NCBI RefSeq assembly: GCF_018873765.1
Contig: NC_057918.1
Span: forward strand, 61,382,871 to 61,446,870
DNA: 64,000 bases
Origin: Telopea speciosissima
Lineage: Eukaryota > Streptophyta > Magnoliopsida > Proteales > Proteaceae
Direction: 5' to 3'
Part shown: positions 12,106 through 24,207 of the stretch, one piece after another
Layout of the letters: each line of letters begins with the position of its first letter
Position numbering within the stretch: the stretch's first letter is position 1
The notes under the pieces: generated by a model
What the model was told of the DNA's origin: nothing
What the model saw: only the letters and a program-made list of their open reading frames with translations
The model's database searches: none
Program-made: the position numbers and the translations under genes

Positions 12106-13654
12106 TTGAAGGGTGCAATTAAAACATGATGGAAATCCAATGTTACAGGTCATAATCCAAACTCACATTCAGATAGAATGCTAAAAAATGACAGAATTAT
12201 GTGAAAAAACATATTAGAAATATGAATCACGCAGTTGAAAGTTGAAACAAACCTAAAATGTAAAATATGGAAGTTAATTTAAAACTAAACAAAAGACAAG
12301 TATAAACACTTGTCTTCATGGACAGCACAAAGGGTAAATCCTACTTAAGATGATAGTATGTGAAAAGGGAAAATCACATAACATTGGAACCATGGTTGGT
12401 CTTCTCAAAGGATTTGTGGGTCTCATGGTGCAATCTTGACACAACTTTATCTTGTAGTCTATGGGGATGGTTCAGGGTCTCTCATAGTTGGAGCATAGCT
12501 TGGCTTTCTGCTTTCATATTTGTGCTATTGGCTCCAACTTGTAGGATTATAAAGGCTGTTCAACAACAAAAGAAAGAGCTGAAGCTTTTCTTTGATTTTG
12601 TCCACACATCTCACCAAAAAAATATTTGGAAGATTGATATTTTTACTGTGTGGAGCAATAGGACTCCAAGAAAAAAAAAATTGTAAGAAATTTCAATTCT
12701 AGAAAATCCACTGGTTTCCTTTGTAGGAAATGGATATAGATTGGTGGATCTATTGGGAAAACTAGAAAGAGGATTCAATTCTAGAAAATTACCTCCAATT
12801 AGTATTCCATTAGAAAAGAGTAAGCCCACACAAACAAGGTACTTGAATTGGGTAAAGGCAGTTTCACATCAAGCTTAAAGTATGCAACATGTAAACTCAC
12901 TTGCACCACACTAATCTCATCCATATTCATGGTTCATAGATTTCATACACCACTGGATGTTTAATTGATAAGACACCTATTGCTAGGTACTGAAAGCTTG
13001 AAATCAGTGTGCCCTAGCTCTTCCCTTAAATAGGTTGCCAATAAGTGGTGCAAGTGTACCATGAATCGGAGGTTTGGATCTTAGTCAAACTTAAGATGGT
13101 TGAGAATTTCTTCAGACAACCATTTGTTTCACATCTTCAAGTACAAAAATTTATCAAAACAAAGAGAATCAGTAGTGATTTATTTCAACATAGGTCTGAT
13201 AAAGTGAGAATTTAGACCCTGAATAAAAAAGAAGTTGAAAAGATCCATAAACAATAACAAGGGGAAAATAATCACTCAGATGGAGAGTCAACAAACCCAA
13301 CCAGGCCATCATGTTGAGACGTTGCTTGAAATCCTTGACAAGCCTCATCCCAAGCAATCTTAAGTACTTTTTTATTTTTGGTAAAGAGCAATCTAAGTAC
13401 TAGGCTTTTTGAATCTGTAGGAGTTTTCTTTCTTGTTGACAATAATCCCTGTCAACCAATGAATGAACATTGACTCTCTCAACAAGGATCTCCATCGCAA
13501 TCCTGGAGAAATTCAACCCCTATCTAGTCCTTCAAGGAATGGGTACCCACCTGCAGTACCAACTTCAGAATTGCAGCCCAGCAAAGAATGCAATGTGACC
13601 ACCCCCACTCTTTCCTCTTTTCTCGTTAGTGTATTTTAAGTCCCTATTCACACC
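12106..13654. other. Unclassified A+T-rich DNA
   Basis: No recognisable gene. A ~35-bp segment at about 12874-12908 (aaagtatgcaacatgt...) recurs at about 17167-17208 in the same orientation. Confidence 0.35.
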
Positions 13655-13659
13655 TATAG

Positions 13660-14033
13660 TGTAAGATTAAGCGCTTGCCAATTCCCCAAAAGACGTCTTG
13701 TGAGGGAAGGTGCAACTTTAATTCCTTATTGCACATCAACCAGCGCGCATCACTCCCTCACCCGAGCCAGGATCTGGGCATGGCATTTTGGATCACTCCC
13801 AACAATCTCCCCCCAAATGCACGCCCAATAACAGAGCACCCATGACACTGGGGAGACTCGAACTCGCGACCACCTGTTCTGATACCAATTGTAGGATTAA
13901 GCGCTTACCAATCCCAAAAAGACGCCTTGTGAGGGAAGGTGCAACTTTAATTCCTTATTGCACACCAGTCAGCGCGCATCGCTCCCTCGCCGGAGCCAGG
14001 ATCTGGGCAGGGCATTTTGAATTACTCCCAACA
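13660..14033 (-). mobile_element. Complete TRIM retrotransposon, 374 bp
   Basis: Two direct repeats of 145 bp (13660-13804) and 144 bp (13890-14033) start TG and end CA on the minus strand (tgttgggagt...ctacaca-type ends). They enclose only 85 bp. Reading the minus strand, the internal part opens with the primer-binding site ttggtatcagaac, complementary to the 3' end of initiator tRNA-Met over about 10 bases, and closes with the polypurine tract tttggggggaga. The element is flanked by a perfect 5-bp duplication tatag (13655-13659 and 14034-14038). It has no coding capacity, so it must have been copied by enzymes of another element. This is the defining structure of a terminal-repeat retrotransposon in miniature. 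Confidence 0.9.
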
Positions 14034-14270
14034 TATAGGACCTCATTCTGACAAAAACTGCTACATAACCCTCAACAAAGGCATTTCTATATCGCCTCAC
14101 TCAAATGTAAATATGGATATTTGTTGTTATGTGCCTAATGGTGCCAGCTCTAGTGTATGGGCACTAGATTGGGCCAGCCCAATATGGGATAGATTAAAGG
14201 GCTTAATTTAATACGTTCCATCAGTTTTGGAGCTTTTTACGTATCGATCAAATACGTAACATTTGGTATA

Positions 14271-16864
14271 TGTTACGATCACAATTGAATATAATAAAAA
14301 AATAATAGAAAAGGGATAGAAGAAACCCACTTTAAGGGAGGAAGACCTCCAAATGTTCTTTCGAGGGAATGGCCTCCAAGGTTTAAGCTAATGCTTAAAG
14401 ATAAACTTCAAGATAAATTGGTTACAAGATGATCCTATATAAATATCATACGGATAGCATAACGCTAACTCCTACTAACACTCATACTTCCCTACAATTA
14501 CTCCCCACAAGAAGGAATATGCTACCACTTACTAACTCCCTAAAAGACTTGGACTGCTTCAACGTTCCACTACTCCATTATAGCACTAACTTCCTACAGA
14601 GTAGGATTAATAACTTATAAGACTTAATTCAATGCATTCAATTCAAACTAACACCTCCCTATGGACTTACACATGGCAACCACTAATAACACTTGGAGAA
14701 AAAATTGAAAAACACAGGTATGTAACATGCTTTTGGTGTATTGGTCAAGTACCTAACATTTGGCATCAGAGCTAACGATCCTACAACCATGGGTATTCCA
14801 CCGGAGATCATTGGGTCCATTCGTGAAGATTTGTGATTAGGCATTTGTAACATCATTGCGATGTCTAATAAATTATGGAAGATTTTCAACGCATCCAGGA
14901 AGACTTGGCCGAATTGAAGATGAAAGTCAAACATCAAATCCGTAGCAGCTTGAATGAAGGGGATGGCAAAAAAAGCAAGCTACCCCATGAGACGCCTTCA
15001 AGGATAGAATGAAGAGTGATTGCAGCACCAAACCAAACAAAAAAAATTCAGAAGATTGTGAACCATCCACTTGAAAAGAACCCCGAGCAATTTGGTTAGC
15101 TACAAGTTGTTCGCAATCAACAACTTCAAAATCTGAAAAAGCATCTTGAAGAAGATGATGTTAGCCACCGCCATTCAAGGCACAAAATAAACCTTGAGGA
15201 CAAGGTTCTTTGAAGGGGAAAGGAATGTTACGTACCTGTGTTTTCTATTTTTTTTCTCCAAGTGTTGTTAGTGGTTGCCATGTGTAAGTCCATAGGGAGG
15301 TGTTAATTTGAATTGAGTATGTTGAATTAAGTCTTGTAAGTTATTAATCCTACTCTTTAGGAAGTTAGTGCTATAATGGAATAGTGGAACGTTGAAGGAG
15401 TCCAAGTTTTTTAGGAAGTTATTAATCCTACTTTTTAGGAAGTTATTAATCCTACTCTTTGGTTGTGTAAATTTCTGGGTGCCTGCATTGATTCAGATGT
15501 AACATCAATAGATGAGAGTATCTGTAGATTTGAAATTCTGTCAGAATAACTGTTTGGTTATCCTGAATGTGAAAACTGAATCTACCTAAAAAACTGTTTG
15601 GTTACCCTGATTCTAAAATTTGAATCTACCTAAAAAATTGAAGCGGCAATGACGGTTTGCAAGAATGGCGTTCATCAAGGAGCTAAGGCAGATTCGGTGA
15701 GGTTTGGAGAAATATCAATTGGGATTGGGTCATGTTTACTACAGAATGCAAATAAAATAAAATAAAAAGAAATAAAAATTACAATATATGCAAGTTTTTT
15801 GTTACCAAAATGTAGATAAAAGAAGAAATGGAAAAACTTGAAAAAAAAATATTCAAACCCAGTAAGAACATATTATCAAGAAAAGAGTGAATCCATTATG
15901 AAACTATGACCTGAAAATCAATCCCTTCTTGTTTGTCTTTTCCTTTCTTTTTTTTCATTGGTTCCAAATCTACTTTGTCAGCATTGCAGGACAATCGAGG
16001 AGGATAGACTGTTTGAAGTAGACCCCCAAAACATCGAACTAAAAAGTTATCCCTTAATCGTCAAGGTGAATGGGGGGAAAGAGGGGCAGATAAATGGAAC
16101 AGAGAATGCTCACCTGTAAAATTAACGTTTTGGCATGCAACCGCACTTCTGCTTCAGATTTAAACTTTGAAGACTTAAAAACCAACCAAGACGAAGACGG
16201 CCTTAAGAGCTTCCTTCGACATACGACATATAGAGAAGCCGCGAGCAAAGAGAACTAAACAAGTGAGGATGGAGCTCCGCGATTCGCAAAGGAGCACCAG
16301 TCATATTGCAGGTACTTGATGCAGCAATGGTTGTTTTTCGATGGAGATCTGCGATTTAGCCTCCCCTCTCTAGATAATATGTGAATCTCAAGAAACGGAA
16401 AAACATGAATCTTTGGATTTTACCTCATGAGGTAAAATCTTGAGATTCAGCCTTTTAGGCTAAAATATTGAATTTTAAGATTTGGTGAATCTCAGGATGT
16501 AAATCTGTTTTTCCAACCAAACGGTTTAAAAAATTGAGATTCATGCGTCCACAGATGTAACACCCACAGATTTACGCAACCAAACGCAATGTAAGGGAGT
16601 TAGTAGGTGGTAATATATTCCTTGTTGTGGGGAGTAATTGTAGGGAAGTATGAGTATCAGTAAGAGTTAGTGTTATGCTACCCGTAATGTATTTATATAA
16701 GATTATCTTGTAACCAATTTATCTTGAAGTTTATCCTTACGCATTAGCTTAAACCTTGGAAGCCGTTCCCTCAAAAGAACATTTAGAGGTCTTCCCCCCT
16801 CGATGTGGGTTTCTTCTATCCCTCTTCTATTGTCTTTTTATTATATCAAATTGTGATCGTAACA
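14271..16864. mobile_element. Gypsy-like remnant with LTRs in inverted orientation
   Basis: The 457-bp repeat at 14271-14727 (tgttacgatcac...gtatgtaaca) is the reverse complement of the repeat at 15226-16864 once a 1.1-kb insert (15461-16587) is removed. Between them, about 500 bp on the plus strand holds a primer-binding-site-like tttggcatcagagc (about 14759), a gag-like fragment (RIQEDLAELKMKVKHQ) and the end of pol (NLEDKVL) with purine tract gaaggggaaaggaa next to the right LTR. The internal order is plus-strand, matching the right LTR, so the left LTR appears flipped. No complete ORF. Confidence 0.55.
15461..16587. mobile_element. TIR element of ~1.1 kb inserted in the right LTR
   Basis: Starts ggttgtgtaaatttctgggt and ends with its imperfect inverse (cacccacagatttacgcaac...). 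Several internal copies of an aactgtttggttaccctgat-type word sit near the left end and inverse copies near the right end. The central part (about 15960-16330) has a different, less A+T-rich composition. The insertion interrupts the LTR sequence still continuous at 14271-14727. Confidence 0.5.
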
Positions 16865-17904
16865 TTTCCCTCCTCCTATGATACCCATATAAAGGAAATT
16901 CAAAACCACCAGATTTCAATCACCACTTAAATGCATTTTAAGTAGTAAATAATATAACAATTTTAACAACGATTATAGATCAAGAGTACTTATTCTGGAG
17001 CACACATCTAACACATTTTGAAAACTTATAGAATTTTAGTATGTCAATTTCACTAAAGCAAACCAACTCTCCAGATAAACATTTCAAGTAACTATCACAT
17101 AAAACACCTTCTAGCTTGTACTGGAGAGTAACTGGCAAATCAGGCAAAAACTATCCAAATCCAGCTCAAAGTATGCAACATGTGAACTCACTTGCACCAC
17201 ACTAATTTTAACTGGTCTACCATTAAAATAGCAAACTAAACATCAAAATAAATAACAAACTAAACATCAAAATTTGATACAATTCATATTCTTAATTGTT
17301 CTACCATTAAAACATATAAAGCTCTCTTTTTTTTATTGGCTTCATCTGTTCAGATCTTAAAGATTTGAATAAAGAAGCATTCCACAAAGGCAGCAATTTC
17401 AGAGCAGGACCTCTATAGCTCAAGTATGTGGGATATCGATCAATCACATAGGGGCTTCTACTATCGCTAGTTGCAGAAAATCGAAGAGATTGCAAGATGA
17501 AAGCAAACAAATAAGTAGATATAAAAAAATAACAAAGAAAGAGAAGAACTAGAAAGGAAAGTGACCCTGGAAAGAAGAGAGAAAACCAAAGTCGCAGAGA
17601 AGAAGGGAAAAGGCTACGCACACACCACACAATTATGGGTTTTTTTTATTTCTCCCAAACTAGAGTTCAGATAGCTTCCAAACTCCAGTCGAGTGGAGGT
17701 CTTGGGGTGCTGTTATGGTCCTCCAAATATCACCTAAAAGTGACGGATGGTTGCTGAGATCTAGGGTTTTGCTTAGTAACAGGTTTCCTTAGAGAAAACC
17801 AGTCTAGTAGTAATCTAGGGTTTTGATTTTAAGGTTTTGATTTCCTGCTCAAACTCTAAAATCAGTACCCTAAAATCAAAACTGATCTCATACATTCCGC
17901 CATG

Positions 17905-17942
<38 letters not shown>

Positions 17943-18089
17943 TTACCTGGACGGTGGAGGGACAGCAGCGTTGAGCTTAGCCAGGTACAATGAGAGCTTG
18001 GCAGGGTACTTCGCTGTTCTTGAGAGCTTGAGGTGAGAAGTCGAGCAGAAGGTACCGTTGAGAGTTGAGAGATATGTGTTGTTTCCTTT
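16865..18089. other. Unclassified DNA
   Basis: No gene recognised. Contains the second copy of the ~35-bp word seen at 12874. Confidence 0.35.
17908..17940. repeat. (GA)n microsatellite
   Basis: About 16 uninterrupted ga dinucleotides. The low-complexity Ser/Leu reading frame across it is not a gene. Confidence 0.9.
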
Positions 18090-18318
18090 TTTTTATCGGA
18101 CAACAGTTTTTCAAGTGGTATAAATTTATGGTAGAAACAAGTATTTGTTATTTCTACAAATCTGTTTCTGTTAGCATAACTTACCATAAATTTTGATTTA
18201 TGGTATCAAAAACACATGAAACAAAACAAGTTTATCAAACGGTTTTTCTGTGCTATTTGTGTGTTGGGAACACAAATAGCACAGAAACACCAAAAACGTA
18301 ACGTTATCAAACGGTACC
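18090..18318. mobile_element. Right end of a hAT-like MITE
   Basis: Ends with the exact 21-bp inverse of 11550-11570 (18298-18318). Just inside is a perfect stem ctgtgctatttgtgt / acacaaatagcacag around a short loop (18248-18285). An inner inverted word taccataaattttga-type at about 18180 adds a second hairpin. Confidence 0.5.
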
Positions 18319-20500
18319 TTATATCATGAATCTCACATACTTGGATTGCTATTGAGTGTTCATTTTATTTCAATAATCTCCATCAAGATTGTTTTTATCA
18401 TAAACACACACATATAGTATATACATTCAAAGGAATGTCACTTAAATTGATCTTTTCGTGACGTTTTGAATTAGCACGTGATGTCAATATCATATATAGG
18501 CTGCATGCAATTCCTTGTGATGAAACTGAATGTCACAGACTGTATAGCACTGATGAGCAATTCAAAAATACCCTAGATTGGTTAAAGATTCATGAAAAGG
18601 CAAGTGTATTGCATATAAACCAATGTGCAATGCATCTATAACGAGTAGTAGGATAGAATTCTATCTTCCCATGGTGACACCATATGAAAACCTCATAAGA
18701 TCTAAAATCGGTTCACTTTTGAATTAAACAACCTAATTCTAATCTGTCCTAAACCAAGAAGGACCAAAACCGGCCATAGTCAAAGTCAAACAGGCAATGG
18801 ATCTTCGGGTCTGAAAATCAAGTCGATAGGTCAGATTATTGGGTCGATGCAATCCAATAGAATATGATGGTTGAAAAAACGTTGCACAATAGCAGGACCC
18901 ATATTCTTTTAACTAACAAGTTAATAGGTTCAGAATCATAATATTGTAGAGGTTTCAAAATAATGACTTTATACAAACAAATCTATAAATGTTTCTTGAT
19001 AAACAATTTTCAAGACTAGAAATAATATATAGAACCAATCTTATAGAAGCGATTTCTTGAAATGAACTAAAACACAATTAATTATAAAGGTCATAAGTAA
19101 ACTAAAACTAAAACTATATGATTTTTGGTTCACTTCGATAAACAATGTATGGTCTATTAATTTATTAAACTTCACAAGTGGGTTACATTAAAACTATGAT
19201 GAAAGTATTTAATCCGTAATTTTATAAGTTCAATCTCACTACATTAATGATCCAAAACTTCAATTACATGTGTTTACTATTCAATTAATAATTTTCATAA
19301 AAAAATGCCTAAACCAAAACCCAAATTTGTGGACATCATCATGTTCAGTTTGTATAGAAGTTCCAAAATATTAATGTCTTTACATATTTATAAGATTACC
19401 TAAAATAATTTTATGGAATATAAAATGATGAAATATGTGACAACATTATCCCCTCAATGACAAACTTATAAATACTAGACATAGTAAATACTTAATGTTA
19501 TAGTTATGGTCGCAATAAATAGAATTAAAAGTTTTCTCTTAACAAAAAAAATTGAATTAAAAGTTTTTCAAGATTTTTATGAATATAATACCTCATGATA
19601 ATACAAAATGTCATAAATTCCTTAATGTATTATGAATATACATGTGGTTTTATTTACGGCCTATTGACATGGTTAAATGTCACAATCTTAATGGCACTAA
19701 ATCTACACTTAGAATAGTTCAAAATGTGATGTTGCATATCGTACAAATATGTGACATAGTATAATGGAAAATAAAGCTTAATAATTATATTAAATGATTA
19801 AACAATTTAACAACCAATAGGCAGCCAAAAAACACTTTATCTATCCAAACAAAACCTTAAAAGACTAAAGTGATACTTAATGCAGTCAAATGGACCCTTA
19901 TGCAGGAGTTAATTTAATGTCTTAAATTGAGAGTATACTTTAATATGTTCTTGTCACAATATGAAACGTTAAATTACCCTTTTTTAGGACATTATGATCT
20001 AAATTTTTTGTACTCCCACTGGTTCAAGGTATCCTTTAAATTCATGATCAAAATAGTTCAAAAAGCTTAAAATAGCCTTAAATTAATTAATTCAAAAAAT
20101 CATTTTTTAAATTATTTCCAAAATAAAAATAATTCCCTTAATAAGAATTGTTTCTCTGAAATAGAAATGTTTCTCTAGAACATAAATAATTTTCTATTGT
20201 AGAAACATTCCTCTGAAATATTTCCATGAACTATTTCATTCAGAAATTATTTATGTAAGTAGAACGAACCAAATCAATTTCTATGAGTAATCCATAGCCT
20301 AAATTGAATCAAATTCTAAATCAAGTTCATAATTAAATTATATCGTCTCACTGGCCAAACCATAGAAAACGGTTCAAAATACATAATTCTATCCTCCCAC
20401 CGGTTCGACTAGCCAATATGGCAACATGCTAAACATGGCAGTTCATACACATTTATTCATGATAACAAAAAAACATGTATCTTAACTGTAATGCATTAGC
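18319..20500. other. A+T-rich intergenic DNA without recognisable genes
   Basis: Two kilobases with stops in all frames and no sizeable ORF. No clear repeat boundary or RNA gene seen. Confidence 0.5.
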
Positions 20501-20504
20501 AGGG

Positions 20505-20731
20505 TGTGGGCCTGTGGTCTGCCTTTGAATCTGTTGTTTTCTCTCACACCCTTCGTGAAGGGTATTTTGTGGCAGACAAATTAGCTAATCTTGGTGCATC
20601 CTCTCAACAGCTCCATTACTGGTCCTAATCCCCTCCTAGTGTTTCTCTTTGATTTGATGTACTTTAAGCTCTGTGGGACGTCTTAGCCCAGGAGTTTCAG
20701 ATAATAACCTTTATTAGCTAAAAAAAAAAAA
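20505..20731 (+). mobile_element. LINE 3' end with poly(A) tail
   Basis: Plus-strand translation gives FSHTLREGYFVADKLANLGA (about 20548-20607), the C-terminal RNase H signature of plant LINEs, followed by a 3' UTR and an A run at 20720-20731. Strongly 5'-truncated. Confidence 0.75.
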
Positions 20732-20928
20732 GGAGAGGAATAGGCACACCGCTGCGAAACCGAAATGACTAAAAATTGAAGTTCCTTAACGGTTTGATTT
20801 TGGTCTCACTCATTCCCAGATCAAAACGAGGCTGAACCGACCATTTGGCATCACTACCACCGCATGTGATAAACTAGTGGGTGGAAGCAATGGGGGCATG
20901 GGATGGGCATCATACAGGTGGGGCAAAT

Positions 20929-21135
20929 AGAGATGTCAATGGATAGTCGAAAATCCGTATTCGATTTGTGTTCATATTCGTTTAGGAGAATCTGTATTCG
21001 AAAAATCACTATCCGAAAACTATCCAAATCCTCCAAAAAATAATCTTATACGAATATGATAATCCTAGTTTCTGGGCAATTATTATCTGATTCGTTTAGC
21101 TATCCGACGATGATAAAATATCCAAAATATTATAT
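20929..21135. repeat. Degenerate hAT-like repeat (tagnngatgtcaatgg type)
   Basis: Starts tagagatgtcaatggatag and is packed with tccgtattcg/atccgaaaac words like the elements at 24208 and 42172. The right end and target-site duplication are not clear. Confidence 0.4.
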
Positions 21136-21181
21136 TCGTATCCATTTATCTGATTATAAAATTAATTAAATGTATAAGTTC

Positions 21182-21990
21182 TTTTTTTTTTTTTTAACCC
21201 GAATTTTCTCTAAGACCCAGGCCAGCCCCTGAAATTTTATTAATAATTTTTAAAGAATAATAATTACACAAGGGGGACATGCCCTCCTAACCCCAAACCC
21301 ATACTATACAAGGGACTCACCTCTGAAGACCCAAGTCGCACCCTACCCAAGACAAACCAATCTACTTTCGTAAAATTGGGAAACCCAGAGCATCTTCTCG
21401 TGCTATCCACCGTAGGTCAATAGGCAGGTCATTGTCGCCTATAAAATCTGTGTCACAATGCGTGTTACAAGCGTAGTTTGCAAGCCAATCCGCTGCCCTA
21501 TTATTGTCTTTATATGTGAAGGACATCACCGGACGAACCTCCTCCACCAACCTCAAAGTCTCCTGGAACCAATACCAAACCTTCCACAACCTACACTGCT
21601 TTTTGGAGACACATTGAAGAGTTGAGGCCAAATCTGAATCAACATAAACCTCTCGGAGCCCCAAGTCACGACATAAAAGAAGGCCATCTCTCAAGGCTCT
21701 TATCTCTGTCATGGTGTTAGTACTTTCCCCCTAAAACCTGGCACAGGCGGCCGCCACCACTCTGCCCTCCCCATCACGAATGATGCTCCCACCACCACCC
21801 ACACTCGGATTTCCACTGCAAACCCCATCTATGGCTACATTAAGCTTTACAGAATTGAAGGGGGGCACCAAAATACTGGGATCGGGAGTTTACGAATGGG
21901 GGGATGATGCGACAATCCAAAAAATTGAAGGATTAGCGACTCCTGCATTGAAGGGTTCTAAGCAAAAGCATAGCCCATAGGGAGGTATAT
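21182..21990 (-). pseudogene. LINE remnant: RNase H domain and 3' UTR
   Basis: The T run at 21182-21195 is the poly(A) tail of a minus-strand LINE. The coding part upstream reads VAIDGVCSGNPSVGGGGSII then, after one in-frame TAG (about 21735), MTEIRALRDGLLLCRDLGLR, ending DALGFPILRK at 21362. This is an RVT_3-type RNase H with DG, E and D catalytic positions recognisable. It could be taken for a host RNase H-like gene, but the poly(A) tail and nonsense codon argue for a dead retroelement. Confidence 0.75.
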
Positions 21991-22269
21991 TTTATAATAT
22001 CAAACATGTTCATCAAATTTTTTCTTCCTGGGACACTTTATGGATGGATTCATTGGAAGTTTAGCATTTGGATATTTCGACATTTAGGCATTTATGGGAT
22101 TAAAAATAAAATAACATAACCTCGAGTCAAGAGTGGAGTCGGTGGGCATTTATGGACTCATTGCAAATTCCATCATTCGACATTTGGGCATTTGGGTTTA
22201 GTTTTTTTATCATTTCTTATAATTTTATTTTTTTTATGCTTATCTTATGGAGTGTTCACGTAGTAGGTC

Positions 22270-22480
22270 GCCCCTAAGTCTGTGTTTGGTAACGTTCTTC
22301 GTCAAGAACGGGTGTTCTTTCTGAAAAACATTTTTTGCTATTCTTGGCCTGGAACAATGTTCTTTGTTTGTAAATAACTGTTTGGCAAACCCGTTCCACA
22401 ACTGTTCTCATAACAGTTCTGGAACAACTATGGCGTTTGGTAAAACCTATTCTTAATCATTTACCAGTATTAAGTAATGT
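22270..22480. mobile_element. hAT-like MITE fragment
   Basis: Starts gtgtttggtaacgttcttcg and contains inverted gttctgg/ccagaac-type words and a second tttggtaaaacctattc block, paralleling the element at 11550. Both occurrences are followed within a few hundred bases by the tRNA-like repeat. Confidence 0.45.
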
Positions 22481-22886
22481 CATTACTTTCATTACTAAAC
22501 CAATTAACACTTGTAAAAGTCATTAACCCCTTAACCAACCTTAACACAAAATTACAAAAATTAATTTTTACAAGAAGCAGAAGGGAGAAGAAACTACTGG
22601 AATTATCTTTTGCAATATCTATAAGAAATGGCAACAACCTTCTGTAGCTAAAGGAATTTGGGGCTTTAAATAGCATCAACCGTGAACAAGGAATAAGACC
22701 ATCCTACAAAATACCACCACCTCAATTACATTGAGCAAAAAAAAGAGGCAATGGGAAGAATTCACTATTCCAATTTCCCACTCCAGACATTGAAGAAAAA
22801 AATGTATGAAATATGAGATACTCTCCATTTCAATTCCAAATTTTAAAAATGCCATTAAAATTGGGTTCTTGTATGGATTATTGTCA

Positions 22887-23023
22887 TAACTGACTATGCT
22901 ATGAATAGTTGAATAAAAAGGGTCTTGGTGGATTTGAACCATCATCCCTTTGGAACATGCTCAAGTTCCAAGTGCTCTATCAATTTGAGCTAAAGACCCA
23001 TCAAGTAGAGCTTGAAATTCAAG
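22887..23023 (-). repeat. tRNA-like repeat, copy B
   Basis: Better preserved than copy A. The minus strand of 22920-22999 reads gggtctttagctcaaattga, then a 7-bp stem ttggaac/gttccaa with an 8-base loop where a 5-bp anticodon stem is expected, then gttcaaatccaccaagaccc. The acceptor stem is fully paired. The long anticodon arm argues against a working tRNA. Confidence 0.55.
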
Positions 23024-24207
23024 TAACCTCTTCCATGAGACCTTACCACAAACCTTTACATTCATGATATTTTGAAAAGCAGTCCTAAAGTTCTAGAATC
23101 CAATATCCTAGTATAGAGTTGAAAATTGTGAAATATGTTCTCACTCAGTTTCAAGTCTTTGAAAATTCAAAAGGGCAAGATCTAAGAGGGGGCAACACAA
23201 GCGATTCCATGGAAATGAGTTGTTAGATGTGTTAGTTAATTCCTCTCTGGGGTGTCTTACAGAGAGGCCCTCCAAGCCCTTAAAATGGAAAATAACAGTA
23301 GATTTTTTTAAAAAGAAAGAAAAAAGAAAAAAGGTCTTGTGAAGCCCAAGGGCAATGTGAGAATGAAAAATATAAAAGGTTAGATGCTTATATACAACCC
23401 CCCCTCCCCCCTCCCCTTAAAGAAAAAGGATAGAAGCTTAAACACCTATAACTTGTGTGTGTATTGTACTTTATACTTTGCAGCTACAACTGATGTTTCG
23501 CTTTCCCTCAGTTTGCTTATAATCATCCGTAGCAATCATGTCACTTCTATGTATTTGCGATCCTTAAAGTTTTGAAACTCTCTTTTATTCCTTCTCTTTC
23601 TTTCGTCTCTTTTCTCTCTTTTCTGGTTCAGAAATGACCTAAAATGAGTCAGAAATCGCACTTAGGGGCTGTCTCACGATTTGACGGTTGACTGTCACAG
23701 TTTGCCAGCTGACCATTAGGCCCCAGACTCCCTTTAAGTTACTCAAACAGATGCTAGTTGGTCGACCGGTGATTGACACCCACGATCCGGTCGACCGTCA
23801 GGCTGCTTGAAGTTATGGTGTAGTGCAGGTTTTCTCGATCTGTTGCCACTAAATTGATCATAACTTTCTCATATTAACTCCATTTGATCCGATTCTTTTT
23901 CTATATTGTAGATTACTCGACTATCTACATTTTCCATGTTTTGATATTTCCCAAATTCTTGATATTTCCCAAATTCTGACTCAATAGTCCTTTAAAACTC
24001 ATGTGAAGTCAACACTTCACCTAAAACAATACAATTTCCATTCTTTTCTCTTTGTTGTGGAACACCGGTAGGATCCACACTATACCTAGGTTCACTCTAA
24101 CTTACTTAATGCTTGTAATTGATGAAAATTCATATTTACCTTTGGAATTATAACTTCTTTGTTGGACTAACGATAACCGGATTTCGCCTCAGCCTTAGTC
24201 ATATCAG
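23024..24207. other. Unclassified DNA, possibly an old LTR
   Basis: Contains a block at 23690-23900 with repeated ggtcgacc/gaccggt words and a cataactttctcat phrase of the kind seen in copia LTRs and leaders. No ORF or terminal repeats found. Confidence 0.3.

Noticed and set aside
12360..12686. 108-codon plus-strand frame
   Set aside because: No recognisable domain, A-rich end, surrounded by repeats; no evidence for a gene.
17888..18187. 99-codon minus-strand frame
   Set aside because: Runs through the (GA)n microsatellite and a MITE end; Leu/Ser low complexity, no homology recognised.
21362..21712. Host RNase H-like gene
   Set aside because: Upstream half of the domain has an in-frame stop and a poly(A) tail follows, so it is a LINE remnant.
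22920..22999. Functional tRNA gene
   Set aside because: Acceptor stem pairs well, but the anticodon arm does not give a 5-bp stem with a 7-base loop, and a diverged second copy with matching flanks indicates a repeat.
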